Below are positions 35,617-44,287 of a stretch of 64,000 nucleotides of DNA, one piece after another. The number at the start of each line of letters is the position of its first letter. Positions within the stretch are counted from its first letter, which is position 1. The translations under genes were made by a program, and so were the position numbers. The notes beneath the pieces are model-generated. The model worked only from the letters and a program-made list of their open reading frames with translations, made no database searches and was not told where the DNA came from. The stretch comes from Methanosarcinales archaeon Methan_01 (lineage in GTDB: Archaea > Halobacteriota > Methanosarcinia > Methanotrichales > Methanotrichaceae): the NCBI GenBank assembly GCA_001602645.1, contig LUYE01000036.1, positions 117,718-181,717 of the forward strand, read 5' to 3'.

Positions 35617-37512
35617 ATGGATAGAAGCAATCTGTTGGAGTTCTTAAGGAAGAGCTGGCCGGAGAAGTTCGCACCGGAAGAAGAGATATTCAGCCATATA
35701 CATGCTGGAGATAAGATCTTCATAGGCACGGGCTGCGGCGAACCTCAGTATCTGGTCCAGGCGCTGGTGAACTTTGTCAGCAGGAACCCCAAAGCTTTTT
35801 TCGGCATCGAGCTTATACACGTTTGGACCCTGGGAACCGCCCCCTACATAGACGAAAAGTTCCGTGATAACTTCCGGATCGACTCGTTCTTCATCAGCGA
35901 AGGGACGCGAAACGCGATCAACCGGGGAGCTGCAGACTACACGCCGGTATCTCTTTCCGCCGTTCCCGGCCTGATCAGAAGGGAGATTATACCGATAGAT
36001 GTAGCGTTAATACAGACGTCACCTCCCGATAAACACGGCTATATGAGCCTGGGTATAAGCGTGGATATCGTAAAGGCCGCCGCCCAGAAGGCGTCATTGA
36101 TCGTCGCCCAGACCAACTCTCATATGCCCCGGACTCAGGGTGACGGATTCATAAATATAAAAGATGTGGATTTCATCATTCATCGGGATGAACCGTTGCT
36201 GGAGTACGAGGTAGAAGATCCGGGGGAGATCATCAAATCGATTGGAAAGTATGTCGCCCGGATAGTTGAGGATGGGTCCACATTACAGGTCGGATACGGC
36301 ATCATACCCAACGCCGTCGTCTCATACCTGGATGAGAATAAGCATCTTGGGGTGCACACCGAGCTCTTGAGCGATGGTATCATCGATCTGATGAAGATGG
36401 GCGTCGTTGATAATTCTGAGAAGTCTATCGACACGGGCAAGACTGTGGCATCCTATTGCATGGGCAAGAAGGAGAGCTACGAGTTTTTGGATGAGAATCC
36501 TGCCATCGAGTTCAAAACGATCGATTATGTGAACAGCCCGTTGATCATCGCGAAGAACAAGTTGATGACTGCCATCAACAGCGCAATGGAGATAGATCTG
36601 ACCGGCCAGGTCACCGCTGAATCCCTCGCCGGGACCTTCTACTTCGGCGTCGGGGGGCAGGCGGATTTCATGAGGGGCGCCGCCCTTGCGCCGGGCGGCA
36701 AGAGCATCCTGGCCCTTCCATCAACGGCCGTCAACGACACCATATCCAGGATAGTGCCATCTCTCCGGGAGGGGACGGGCGTGACGCTGACCCGCGGGGA
36801 TGTCCACTATGTAGTGACTGAGTATGGGATAGCATATCTCCACGGCAAGAACATCAGGGAACGGGCCATGGATCTGATCGCCATCGCCCATCCCAAGTTC
36901 AGGCCGCAGCTCATCGAAGAGGCGAAGAAGCGCCTCCTCATCTACAAAGATCAGGCCTTCGTGCCCGGGGTGAATGGCGTATACCCGGCAGCTCTGGAGA
37001 CGTTCAGGACGACGAGGACCGGGCTCAAGATCCTCCTCCGGCCCGTCAAGATGGGGGATGAGCCTTTGATGAAGGATTTTTTCTATGCTCTCTCCAATGA
37101 CAGCATGTACCGGAGGTTCATGTCCGTCAGGATGGACATGCCCCATGAGCGGCTGCAGGAGTTCGGGATAGTCGATTATGCCAACCGCATGATGATCCTG
37201 GCTGTGGTCGAGGGTGATAGCAGAGAGACCATCGCCGCGATCGGACAGTATGAGATAAATGATAAGATGCATAACGGCGAGGTCGCCCTTGTGGTGAAGG
37301 ACGAGTACCAGAATATGGGCGTAGGCCACGATCTCCTCACTTATCTCACCCGTCTGGCCCGGGGGCGGGGGCTATTGGGATTCACCGCCGAGGTCCTGGT
37401 CGAGAACGAGCCGATGCTGAATCTCTTTAAAAAGATGGGATTCGATACCGAGAAGAAGAGCGAAGATGGGGTCTATGAGATGCGGATGACGTTTAGAGAT
37501 CTTGAGGGTTAG
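35617..37512 (+). CDS. Acetyl-CoA hydrolase/transferase fused to a GNAT acetyltransferase
   Basis: 631 residues from ATG 35617. Residues 1 to about 450 are a class I CoA-transferase/acetyl-CoA hydrolase protein (FIGTGCGEPQYLVQAL, VALIQTSPPDKHGYMSLGISVD, ESLAGTFYFGVGGQADFMRGA with the family GVGGQxDF motif, TEYGIAYLHGKNIRERA). Residues about 468-631 are a GNAT domain (LRPVKMGDEPLMKDFF, VALVVKDEYQNMGVGHDLLTYLTRLAR, NEPMLNLFKKMGF). The first domain exchanges or hydrolyses acyl-CoA. The GNAT part may acetylate a protein, or sense acetyl-CoA. It starts 43 nt after the thermosome gene and shares its codon style. Confidence 0.87.
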   Translation: MDRSNLLEFLRKSWPEKFAPEEEIFSHIHAGDKIFIGTGCGEPQYLVQALVNFVSRNPKAFFGIELIHVWTLGTAPYIDEKFRDNFRIDSFFISEGTRNAINRGAADYTPVSLSAVPGLIRREIIPIDVALIQTSPPDKHGYMSLGISVDIVKAAAQKASLIVAQTNSHMPRTQGDGFINIKDVDFIIHRDEPLLEYEVEDPGEIIKSIGKYVARIVEDGSTLQVGYGIIPNAVVSYLDENKHLGVHTELLSDGIIDLMKMGVVDNSEKSIDTGKTVASYCMGKKESYEFLDENPAIEFKTIDYVNSPLIIAKNKLMTAINSAMEIDLTGQVTAESLAGTFYFGVGGQADFMRGAALAPGGKSILALPSTAVNDTISRIVPSLREGTGVTLTRGDVHYVVTEYGIAYLHGKNIRERAMDLIAIAHPKFRPQLIEEAKKRLLIYKDQAFVPGVNGVYPAALETFRTTRTGLKILLRPVKMGDEPLMKDFFYALSNDSMYRRFMSVRMDMPHERLQEFGIVDYANRMMILAVVEGDSRETIAAIGQYEINDKMHNGEVALVVKDEYQNMGVGHDLLTYLTRLARGRGLLGFTAEVLVENEPMLNLFKKMGFDTEKKSEDGVYEMRMTFRDLEG

Positions 37513-37579
37513 CTTCCTCGTCTCCTCTTCTCCTCATCCGCGACAAGATCGGCTCGGGACGGATGCTGAGGATCGAGGA

Positions 37580-37918
37580 TCACCGGTCTTTTTGCTCAAG
37601 CCTGCCGACGCCTCTGAAATCGATCAGAGGATTGGAGTCGACGGGATCGGGAGATGAGGATGTCAGGATCTCTCCGAGGTAGACCTCTTTTCCCTTATGA
37701 AACTCTGCGAAGATCGGCTCGTTTATCGGGATCGGCCTGGACTTCGCCTGCACCTCCATCATGGCACGGAGGTCCGTCTGAGAGATGATCGCTTTGCCGT
37801 GCCAGCTCTCTTCTCCGCCGTCCGGTCTCTCCTGCTCTATCATCCAGTATTTCAGGGATACGGGAAGATCGTCCCATACCAGGCGACCCTCGCGGCCGAT
37901 TATCTTCGAAATTGACAT
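37580..37918 (-). CDS. Small unknown soluble protein
   Basis: 112 residues, not recognised. Basic and acidic residues are mixed, with no membrane segment or cysteine. The segment SKIIGREGRLVWDDLPVSLKYWMIEQERP resembles short conserved proteins of unknown function. TTTATGATTATG about 30 nt before the ATG may be its promoter with a leaderless message. Convergent with the CoA-transferase fusion. Confidence 0.5.
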   Translation of the reverse strand: MSISKIIGREGRLVWDDLPVSLKYWMIEQERPDGGEESWHGKAIISQTDLRAMMEVQAKSRPIPINEPIFAEFHKGKEVYLGEILTSSSPDPVDSNPLIDFRGVGRLEQKDR

Positions 37919-38271
37919 ATTGGATCCGTTATGTCTGCATAATCATAAAGATGATCGTATTTTTGAGAGGGTGAAGGGGTGATCTCTGGGATCGGCGATG
38001 GGGCCGTAGCCCTCCTCCCCCAGGTCTGGAGCGGCTGGACAGAAACCAGGACCGGGGGAGATCGAGCCCGCCACCGCCATGATGAACGTCGCCATCATGA
38101 TAACGGTGGGGACCACCCGCCGCGATTTCGGCCTGCGGCGATCGGCGCGTCCTCCTCCGACTGAACGCGATCTGCTGAGGCGGGGAAGGTGGCCCCGGGC
38201 GGGCGGCGCCGCGCCGCTGCCGCCCGATCACGCCGCATCCAATCCCCCTCTTTCGAGCCCCACCCGCCGGT
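37919..38271. other. Intergenic region holding repeat copy 2
   Basis: No coding frame with recognisable features. Most of the stretch is the repeat described at 37967-38190; the remainder is G+C-rich. Confidence 0.5.
37967..38190 (+). repeat. Degenerate intergenic repeat, copy 2 (long form)
   Basis: Its left half (37967-38002) and right half (38153-38190) match the copy next to rqcH at 33413-33501. About 150 nt lie between the halves here. A shared core is TGAGGCGGGGA followed by a GGGCGGCGCC stretch. The repeat does not code for a protein that I can support. Confidence 0.6.
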
Positions 38272-38820
38272 TCAGAGGGCCCTTCCCGCGGCCCTCGCCT
38301 TCTCCAGGAGGTCTCTCCTCGCCAGGACCGCGTCCGGCGCGCCGCCGTTCACCATCCGGATGATATCGACGACCTCAAAGCCCAGAAACTTTAGAACCTC
38401 GGCGAAGTCGTCGGCGGCCTTCTCGAAGGCCGAAAGGTCGGGATTACCCTGGCTGGTGACGATCACCGCCTTCTTTCCGGGCGCCAGGCGAGAGTTGAAC
38501 CCCGGGTCTATGAAGGAGTACATCCGGTCCTCCATCAGCTTGAACTGGCCAGAGAAGAGGAAGAAGTAAATCGGCGAGCCGAAGACGACGGCGTCGGCCT
38601 CCCTTATATCCTCCAAAAGGCCCGTGAGGTCGTCGTCGATCTTGCACTCATCGGCGGTCTTGCAGTGGTTGCACCCCTGGCAGCCGGAGTAGTTCATCTC
38701 GTTGAGGATGTACTTCTCGGTCTGGTAGCCCGCCTCCTCGGCCCCGTCCAATACCTCCTGGACGAGCCTGTCGACGTTACCGTTCTTTCTCGGACTTCCT
38801 ACGATTCCTATTGCTTTCGT
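38272..38820 (-). CDS. Iron-sulfur flavoprotein (Isf family) with apparent ACG start codon
   Basis: The flavodoxin-type FMN loop GIVGSPRKNGN lies upstream of the first ATG/GTG/TTG in frame (TTG 38751). Reading back, a stop occurs two codons before ACG 38818-38820. ACG sits exactly where homologs start (MKAIGIVGSPRKNGN), and GGGAGGG is 8 nt upstream. So ACG is the probable start, 182 residues. Cysteines 47, 50, 53 and 59 form C-x2-C-x2-C-x5-C, the compact cluster motif of the Methanosarcina iron-sulfur flavoprotein, which passes electrons from ferredoxin to FMN and reduces O2 or H2O2. A TATA-like AAATATCTTATAATC lies about 70 nt upstream. Confidence 0.82.
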   Translation of the reverse strand, partial: TKAIGIVGSPRKNGNVDRLVQEVLDGAEEAGYQTEKYILNEMNYSGCQGCNHCKTADECKIDDDLTGLLEDIREADAVVFGSPIYFFLFSGQFKLMEDRMYSFIDPGFNSRLAPGKKAVIVTSQGNPDLSAFEKAADDFAEVLKFLGFEVVDIIRMVNGGAPDAVLARRDLLEKARAAGRAL

Positions 38821-39111
38821 TGCTTATTCCCTCCCAGGATCTAATAGAGCTCAGAGAGAGCTCAGAGTCGATTCCGAAGTTCTTGATTATAAGATATTTA
38901 ATGATAACTGTTGATCAAAAAATTAAGTATTGCGCGAGGCTGCAAGAAGGGCGCCTCTGCGATCGTGGGGGCGAGGGGAGAGGCTGGCTGGGCGGGACCG
39001 CAGGAGGTAGCTAGGGGATCAATAGGCGATAGGATCAGTCAACTTCTCTGTAAAAACGCCTGCGTCGAAGGCCCTTGGCCTCGTATCGTCTGCCCCGTCC
39101 CCTCACGCTCT

Positions 39112-40278
39112 TTACTTTGTCGACACGATCTTGATCACGTCCCCCGCCTTAAGCTCGTGCTTCTCCCCGAGCCTCATCTTCGTCCGCGCGTCCAGGGCGA
39201 AGAGGAAGCTCTCCCCGATGTCGGTATGAATCCGGTAGGCGAGGTCCTTCGTCGTCGAGCCCCGCTTCATCAGGTAGGCGTCCGGCAGGACGACGCCGTT
39301 TCTGTCCGTCCACTTCCCCTCGTCCTCCACCGGGAAGACGGGGATGTACTCCAGAAGCTCGAAGACCGCCCGGTCGAGGCACTCCTGGACCCCGGTCCCG
39401 CCCGTCGTCTTCAGGATCGCCCGGATCTTCTCAAGGCCCGCCTTCTGGGGGCCGGAAAGGTCCTTCAGGAGCTCGAAGTCCGCGTCCCCCGGTCGGTATC
39501 GGATCGCGCCGCTTTTGTCCGCCATCCTCAGGGCGACCTCGGCGGCGGCGCTCGTCGGGACGACGATCTCTTTCAGGGCCGCGAGGCGGGCTACGAACTC
39601 CGGGGGCGCGATGTCCACCTTGTTCGCAGCGATGATCATCGGCTTACTGGCGTCCCGGAGGAGCTCCGCGAACCTCTTCAGGTCGTCCTCGCCCCATCTC
39701 GCGGGGTCGCTCTTCATCGTCGCGAGGGCCCAGCGGACGTGGTTGTCGGCGACCCCGGCGCCGGCGAGCTGCTCGGTGATGAGGGGCTCGATCTTGATCC
39801 CCTCGGCCCGGACCCGCCTCATCAGCCTCTCCCAGTTTCTGTTTAAGATGCCGAAGAGCCACATCCCGATCTCGCGCTTGAGAAACTCGACGTCCGTCAG
39901 GGGGTCGTGTTTTCCGACGCCGACGGGGTTACCCTCCGCGTCGGCGGAGCCGGAGGCGTCCAGGACGTGGATGACCGCCTCGGCGACCCGGAGGCTATCG
40001 AGGAACTCGTTACCGAGGCCCTTGCCGAGGTGGGCGTCGGGGACGAGCCCCGCCACGTCGATCAGCTCCACGGGGACGTACCTCACCCCGTCCCGACATC
40101 TGCCGCACTCCGTCGCGAGCTCGCGGCAGGGGCAGGGGACCCTCACGTAGGAGACCCCGTGGTTCGCATCTATGGTGGTGAAGGGGTAGTTTGCTATCTC
40201 CACCTCGGCGAGGGTCGCCGCCTTGAAGAAGGTGGACTTCCCGGCGTTGGGCTTTCCCGCGAGCCCCACTGATAACAT
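39112..40278 (-). CDS. YchF/OLA1-related GTPase with TGS domain
   Basis: 388 residues. G1 GLAGKPNAGKSTFFKAAT, G2/switch NYPFTTIDANHG, G3 DVAGLVPDAHLGKGLGNEFLD, G4 NKVD. The C-terminal segment (YLMKRGSTTKDLAYRIHTDIGESFLFALDARTKMRLGEKHELKAGDVIKIVS) is a TGS domain, which often binds RNA. The PCPCRELATECGRCRDG cysteines near residue 48 are characteristic of the archaeal branch. It belongs to the Obg-like translation-associated GTPases. Start ATG 40278. Confidence 0.88.
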   Translation of the reverse strand: MLSVGLAGKPNAGKSTFFKAATLAEVEIANYPFTTIDANHGVSYVRVPCPCRELATECGRCRDGVRYVPVELIDVAGLVPDAHLGKGLGNEFLDSLRVAEAVIHVLDASGSADAEGNPVGVGKHDPLTDVEFLKREIGMWLFGILNRNWERLMRRVRAEGIKIEPLITEQLAGAGVADNHVRWALATMKSDPARWGEDDLKRFAELLRDASKPMIIAANKVDIAPPEFVARLAALKEIVVPTSAAAEVALRMADKSGAIRYRPGDADFELLKDLSGPQKAGLEKIRAILKTTGGTGVQECLDRAVFELLEYIPVFPVEDEGKWTDRNGVVLPDAYLMKRGSTTKDLAYRIHTDIGESFLFALDARTKMRLGEKHELKAGDVIKIVSTK

Positions 40279-40385
40279 CGGATCGCATCCTCCCTATCGG
40301 CTCTGGTTGCTGTCTACTGCTGACTACTGGTATCTACTGCCATCTCTTCAATCTGCTGCTTTCTGAGCCCTCTATTCGGCTCGTT

Positions 40386-41486
40386 TCACCTGCGGATGTT
40401 TATGGGGACGCCGCGGCTGAGGAGCTCCGCCCTCTTGGCGGAAAACCGCTCCTCCTTCCCTTTCGCGAGCCTTCCGGCGAGGGCGAGCCCCTTCTCGGAG
40501 GCGGCCGCCTCCTCGATCGCCCCCGCCGCCAGGGCGGATTCGTAGACCTTGGCGCCTGCGTCGGTCCTGGTGAGGACCGTCGACCAGCCCGCCCTCGACC
40601 CGACGGAACCGATGGAGACGTCGGCGAGCTCCGCGGCGAAGTCGAAGCAAGGGCCGCACCCCTTCCAGACGTAGTCGTCGGTCTCCTCCAGGGGGACCTC
40701 CTGGGCGCCTCCCCGGGAGAGGACCCGGAACATCCCCTTCTGGATCTCGAACTTATCGACCTCTTCGGCCTTGAACCCGAACTTCCCCTCGACGAGGTGG
40801 GGGAAGAGGAGCTCGTGCTCGAAGTTCTCCATACAGAATAGCCCCACCAGAAGGGCTATCTTCTCCTGGCCGAACGCGTAGGGCTCCTCCAGGAGCTGGA
40901 CCTTCCTCAGGGCCTGGATCTGACACGGAGTTCCGACAAAGCCTATCTTCTTCTTCCCCATGTCCATCGCCATCTGGACGCCGGTGACGGTCGGGGTTAT
41001 GGTGTACTTCGTCCCGGCGGCGGCGGCGATCTCCTCGGCGGTAGTCGCCACCTTCGGAATGCCCCTCCACTTATCGTCCCTGTCGGTGACGACGGCGCAG
41101 TCGATGATCCCGGCCTCCAGGGCCCCGATCAGGAGGGCCGTCGCGACCCCGCCGTCCTGGGCCCTCGCCCCGGCCTTTACCGCCCGGGCGGAGGCCGCCT
41201 TCCTGTAGATCCCCAGGGGCTCGTCCTCCCGCCGCTCCCTCCCGAAGACCCTCTTCGCCATCCCCGGCATGTCGAGCATCGTCCGGGGACAATAAGCATA
41301 GCAGAGGCCGCAGAGGGGGTCGTAATCGACGAGCTCGGGGCGGTTCCCCTCTCTATCGATCTTGGGGCAGAAGGCGATGCAGTTTCCGCAGTAGCAGCAG
41401 AGCTCCTTCTTGATGACGTCGTGTTCCAGCTCCCCAAATCCGTACTCCAGATAAGTGGGCTCGGGATACTTCTCCTTTGCAGCCAT
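40386..41486 (-). CDS. F420-reducing hydrogenase/dehydrogenase beta subunit (FrhB/FpoF family)
   Basis: 366 residues from ATG 41486 (GGAGAG six bases upstream; ATG 41492 is too close). Two N-terminal ferredoxin-type clusters (CCYCGNCIAFCPK and CGLCYAYCPR) precede an FrhB domain (QDGGVATALLIGALE, KIGFVGTPCQIQALRK, GLFCMENF and KGCGPCFDFAAELADVSIGSVGS). Such proteins bind FAD and exchange electrons between Fe-S clusters and F420. Methanothrix genomes are reported to have Fpo without FpoF, so this stand-alone copy may be a ferredoxin:F420 oxidoreductase or feed an unknown partner. No hydrogenase or fpo genes are adjacent. Confidence 0.86.
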   Translation of the reverse strand: MAAKEKYPEPTYLEYGFGELEHDVIKKELCCYCGNCIAFCPKIDREGNRPELVDYDPLCGLCYAYCPRTMLDMPGMAKRVFGRERREDEPLGIYRKAASARAVKAGARAQDGGVATALLIGALEAGIIDCAVVTDRDDKWRGIPKVATTAEEIAAAAGTKYTITPTVTGVQMAMDMGKKKIGFVGTPCQIQALRKVQLLEEPYAFGQEKIALLVGLFCMENFEHELLFPHLVEGKFGFKAEEVDKFEIQKGMFRVLSRGGAQEVPLEETDDYVWKGCGPCFDFAAELADVSIGSVGSRAGWSTVLTRTDAGAKVYESALAAGAIEEAAASEKGLALAGRLAKGKEERFSAKRAELLSRGVPINIRR

Positions 41487-41567
41487 GATCATCTCTCCAA
41501 AAGCTAGGTGCGTAGTTGACGGCCGATTAGCCTAAAGCTTTTATGGTATCTGGGGTCCTCGACGGTC

Positions 41568-42533
41568 ATGATCCTCGGCCTAGACGTCGGCGGAGCGAAC
41601 ACCAAAGCCGCCAGCTCCGACGGTTCGTTCACCAAAATCGAGTACATGCCCCTCTGGAAAGAGGCGCCCCTGGAGCCCTTCCTCTGCCGTTTGTCGGCGG
41701 CGGCGAGGCCGGAGGCCGTCGGCGTCGTCATGACGGGGGAGCTCGCCGACTCTTTCCCGGACAAGAGGTCCGGGATCCTCTTCATAAAGAGGGCTGTCGA
41801 GAGGTCCTTCTCCTGCCCTGTCCGCTTCTGGGGTGTATCGGGCTTTGAATGGCGCGACCTGGCCGATCTAGCCGCAGCCAACTGGTCCGCCTCGGCCGCC
41901 CTCATCTCCGAGGAGGTCGGCGACGGCATCTTTGCCGACATGGGATCGACCACCACCGACCTGATACCGATAAAGGCCGGGCCGAGGGCCGCAAAGACCG
42001 ACTTTTTGCGGCTCGCCCGGGGGGAGCTGATCTACGTGGGGCTTCTCAGGACGAACCTCGCCGCCCTCCTCGGAGAGGTGGAGGTCGACGGCAAGAGGGT
42101 CCCCCTCTCCTCTGAGCTCTTTGCGATAGCTGCCGACGCCCATCTCGTCTTGGGCGAGATCTCCGAGGGCGAGTACACCGTCGAGACCCCCGATGGCGGC
42201 GGAAAGGATCGAGATTCGGCTGGGAGGCGGCTCGCCCGGACCGTCTGCGCCGACCCCGAGGAGATCGGCTCTGAGGGCGTCGAGGCGATCGCCCACCAGG
42301 CTAGGGCCCGCCAGCTCGAGCTTCTGAAGGAGGGGATCCGCCGATTGGCGGAGGAGCACGCCCTCGATCTCGTCGTCGCCGCCGGGATCGGCGAGGGGTT
42401 GATCGGGGAGGCAGCTCGCAGCCTCGACCTCGATTGTTTACGCCTCTCGGAAAAGTATGGAATATCGGTATCCGACCTCTTCCCCGCCTATGCCGTCGCC
42501 CGTCTCTTGGAGGTTGAGTTAGGGGGACGATAG
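41568..42533 (+). CDS. mfnF: Methanofuran biosynthesis MfnF-like kinase-fold protein
   Basis: 321 residues. GLDVGGANTKAA (phosphate 1 loop of the ASKHA fold), FADMGSTTTDLIPI (phosphate 2) and ADAHLVLGEI fit the hydantoinase/oxoprolinase-like family known as H4MPT-linked C1 transfer pathway protein. A member (MfnF) joins the furan and tyramine-glutamate parts in methanofuran biosynthesis. That specific assignment is by family. It is monocistronic, divergent from the FrhB-like gene. Confidence 0.82.
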   Translation: MILGLDVGGANTKAASSDGSFTKIEYMPLWKEAPLEPFLCRLSAAARPEAVGVVMTGELADSFPDKRSGILFIKRAVERSFSCPVRFWGVSGFEWRDLADLAAANWSASAALISEEVGDGIFADMGSTTTDLIPIKAGPRAAKTDFLRLARGELIYVGLLRTNLAALLGEVEVDGKRVPLSSELFAIAADAHLVLGEISEGEYTVETPDGGGKDRDSAGRRLARTVCADPEEIGSEGVEAIAHQARARQLELLKEGIRRLAEEHALDLVVAAGIGEGLIGEAARSLDLDCLRLSEKYGISVSDLFPAYAVARLLEVELGGR

Positions 42534-42578
42534 CGTTCCTCCACCCCAGGAGGGGGCCCCCAGAGGTGGGGGGGCGTT

Positions 42579-44255
42579 TCACCCCCCGAACCCGTGGGCG
42601 AGGTAGGGGGCGAGGATGATGAAGAGGAGGGACGAGAAGATCAGCCAGGCCATCGCCGCCACCACTGCCTGGGTCATCCTCTCCGCCCTCGCCTCGCTCT
42701 TGAAGATCGCCGCGAGGGCCATGGTGAGGAGGTCCCTGAAGATGTGGCCTCCATCGAGGGGGACCGCCGGGAGGCAGTTGAAGAGGCCAGCGTAGAGGTT
42801 GATCAGCCCGACCCAGAAGAGGAGGTTAGCGATCCAGAAGATCCTCTCCCCCAGGGGCTCCGCCCACCCTTTAGGCTCGAAGAGGTGGGTGATCCACCCC
42901 GAGAAACCGGGAAAGCCCATCTCGGTGAAGCCGGCGATCCCCGAGAAGGGGAGGCCCATCAGGGACAAGAGGCCGAAGAGGCCGGACCGGGGCATCTCCC
43001 GGAGGGCCGATAGGAAGGTTCCAGCAGGAAACTCCTGGAAGGTGGCGCCGTCCAGGTACACCCCGTTCGCCGAGACCCCGGAGAACCCTACGCCCAGAAA
43101 CCCCGTCCCTGAGCCGTCGGGGTTCGCCCTCAGGTTGACGATCTCCTCGCCCCTGTTCGTCCCCAGGGTGACGATATCTCCCTCCGAGGTCGAGTTCATA
43201 AAGGATCTGAAGGCCTCCCAGTCCGGCGTCGGGACCCCATCGATCTCGGAGATGGCGACCCCTGAGACCATCCCCGCCTCCGCTGCCGCCGACTCATCGA
43301 ATACGTAGGAGACGACGACGCTCCGGTGGAACGGACCCCGGAATTCCGTCTCGACGATCTCCTCGCCCCGGAGGAGCTTCAGGCCGAAAAGCTCCCCCTC
43401 CATCGCCGCGAGGTCCTCGATCCCATCGATCCGGACGCCATCGGCCTCGAGGAGGATCATCTGCCTCTCAAAGCCAGCGGCATCGGCGGCAGAGCCCGGG
43501 ACGACGTCCACCACCACGACCCTATCGAGGGGGGCGATAGCCCCTATCACCGGCCCGAAGAAGAGGGCCAACGCCAGGGCCGCCACGACGAAGTTCGCCA
43601 CCACCCCGGCGGAGAGGATCCTGACCCGAGCGGCCCGGGTCGCCTTCCCTCCCTTATCGGGCGATCCGAAGAGCTCCTCCTCGTCGGGCTCGACGAAAGC
43701 CGCCACCGGCGCCGCAAGAAGGGCAACCCCCATCGACTTGACCCGGATCCCCTCAGCCCTGCAGAGGATCCCGTGGGAGAACTCGTGGACCGCCATCGTC
43801 ACGAAGAGGGCGATCCAGCCCCACCAGAGGGGTATGAACTGGTTTATCCCCGGTATCAGAAGGACGTTCCTCGGGGCGGTGTAGACGGAGGGCTCCGGAG
43901 GCGTCCGCATCACCTCCAGGGTCATGACGAGGAAGAAGGCCAGAAACGACGCCATCCCCAGGACGACGAGGGGAATCCCGGCCGTTATCGAGAGCTTCCA
44001 GAGCCTCCTGGGGCTGCTCAGCCGATCGATGAGGGTGAGCCACCTCGTGGTCCTGATCATGATGACGGGGCCCCAGCTACCTATCTTCAGCCCCCAGATC
44101 CTCTCCATCCGGCTCAGCCGTTTGGCCAGGAGCCAGTGGAGGTTCAGGCCCAGGACCGCGATCAAAAGCCAGTCGTAGACGTTCAGCTCCAAATTTGAGA
44201 ACAACGGTTCGTCCTCCGGCGTCGGGGTATTATGAGGCCTCTTTGATTCCGGCAA
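42579..44255 (-). CDS. Site-2 protease, M50 membrane metalloprotease with PDZ domains
   Basis: 558 residues. Zinc-binding HEFSH in FVTMAVHEFSHGILCRAEGI (near residue 155) with the third ligand in NCLPAVPLDGGHIFRDLL (near 505). Between them, two PDZ-like modules (VVDVVPGSAADAAGFERQMILLEADGVRIDGIEDL and SAAAEAGMVSGVAISEIDGVPTPDWEAF). Several membrane helices at both ends. It cuts transmembrane substrates, for example membrane-bound regulators. The start appears to be TTG 44255; TATATATAA lies just upstream, shared with the divergent fdhD gene. Substrate not known. Confidence 0.88.
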   Translation of the reverse strand: MPESKRPHNTPTPEDEPLFSNLELNVYDWLLIAVLGLNLHWLLAKRLSRMERIWGLKIGSWGPVIMIRTTRWLTLIDRLSSPRRLWKLSITAGIPLVVLGMASFLAFFLVMTLEVMRTPPEPSVYTAPRNVLLIPGINQFIPLWWGWIALFVTMAVHEFSHGILCRAEGIRVKSMGVALLAAPVAAFVEPDEEELFGSPDKGGKATRAARVRILSAGVVANFVVAALALALFFGPVIGAIAPLDRVVVVDVVPGSAADAAGFERQMILLEADGVRIDGIEDLAAMEGELFGLKLLRGEEIVETEFRGPFHRSVVVSYVFDESAAAEAGMVSGVAISEIDGVPTPDWEAFRSFMNSTSEGDIVTLGTNRGEEIVNLRANPDGSGTGFLGVGFSGVSANGVYLDGATFQEFPAGTFLSALREMPRSGLFGLLSLMGLPFSGIAGFTEMGFPGFSGWITHLFEPKGWAEPLGERIFWIANLLFWVGLINLYAGLFNCLPAVPLDGGHIFRDLLTMALAAIFKSEARAERMTQAVVAAMAWLIFSSLLFIILAPYLAHGFGG

Positions 44256-44287
44256 GACATATATAACCTCATGGCAGATCGGCGGCC

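Noticed and set aside
40386..41486. Definite naming as fpoF
   Set aside because: The FrhB family includes several enzymes; no fpo genes are adjacent, so only the family name is used.
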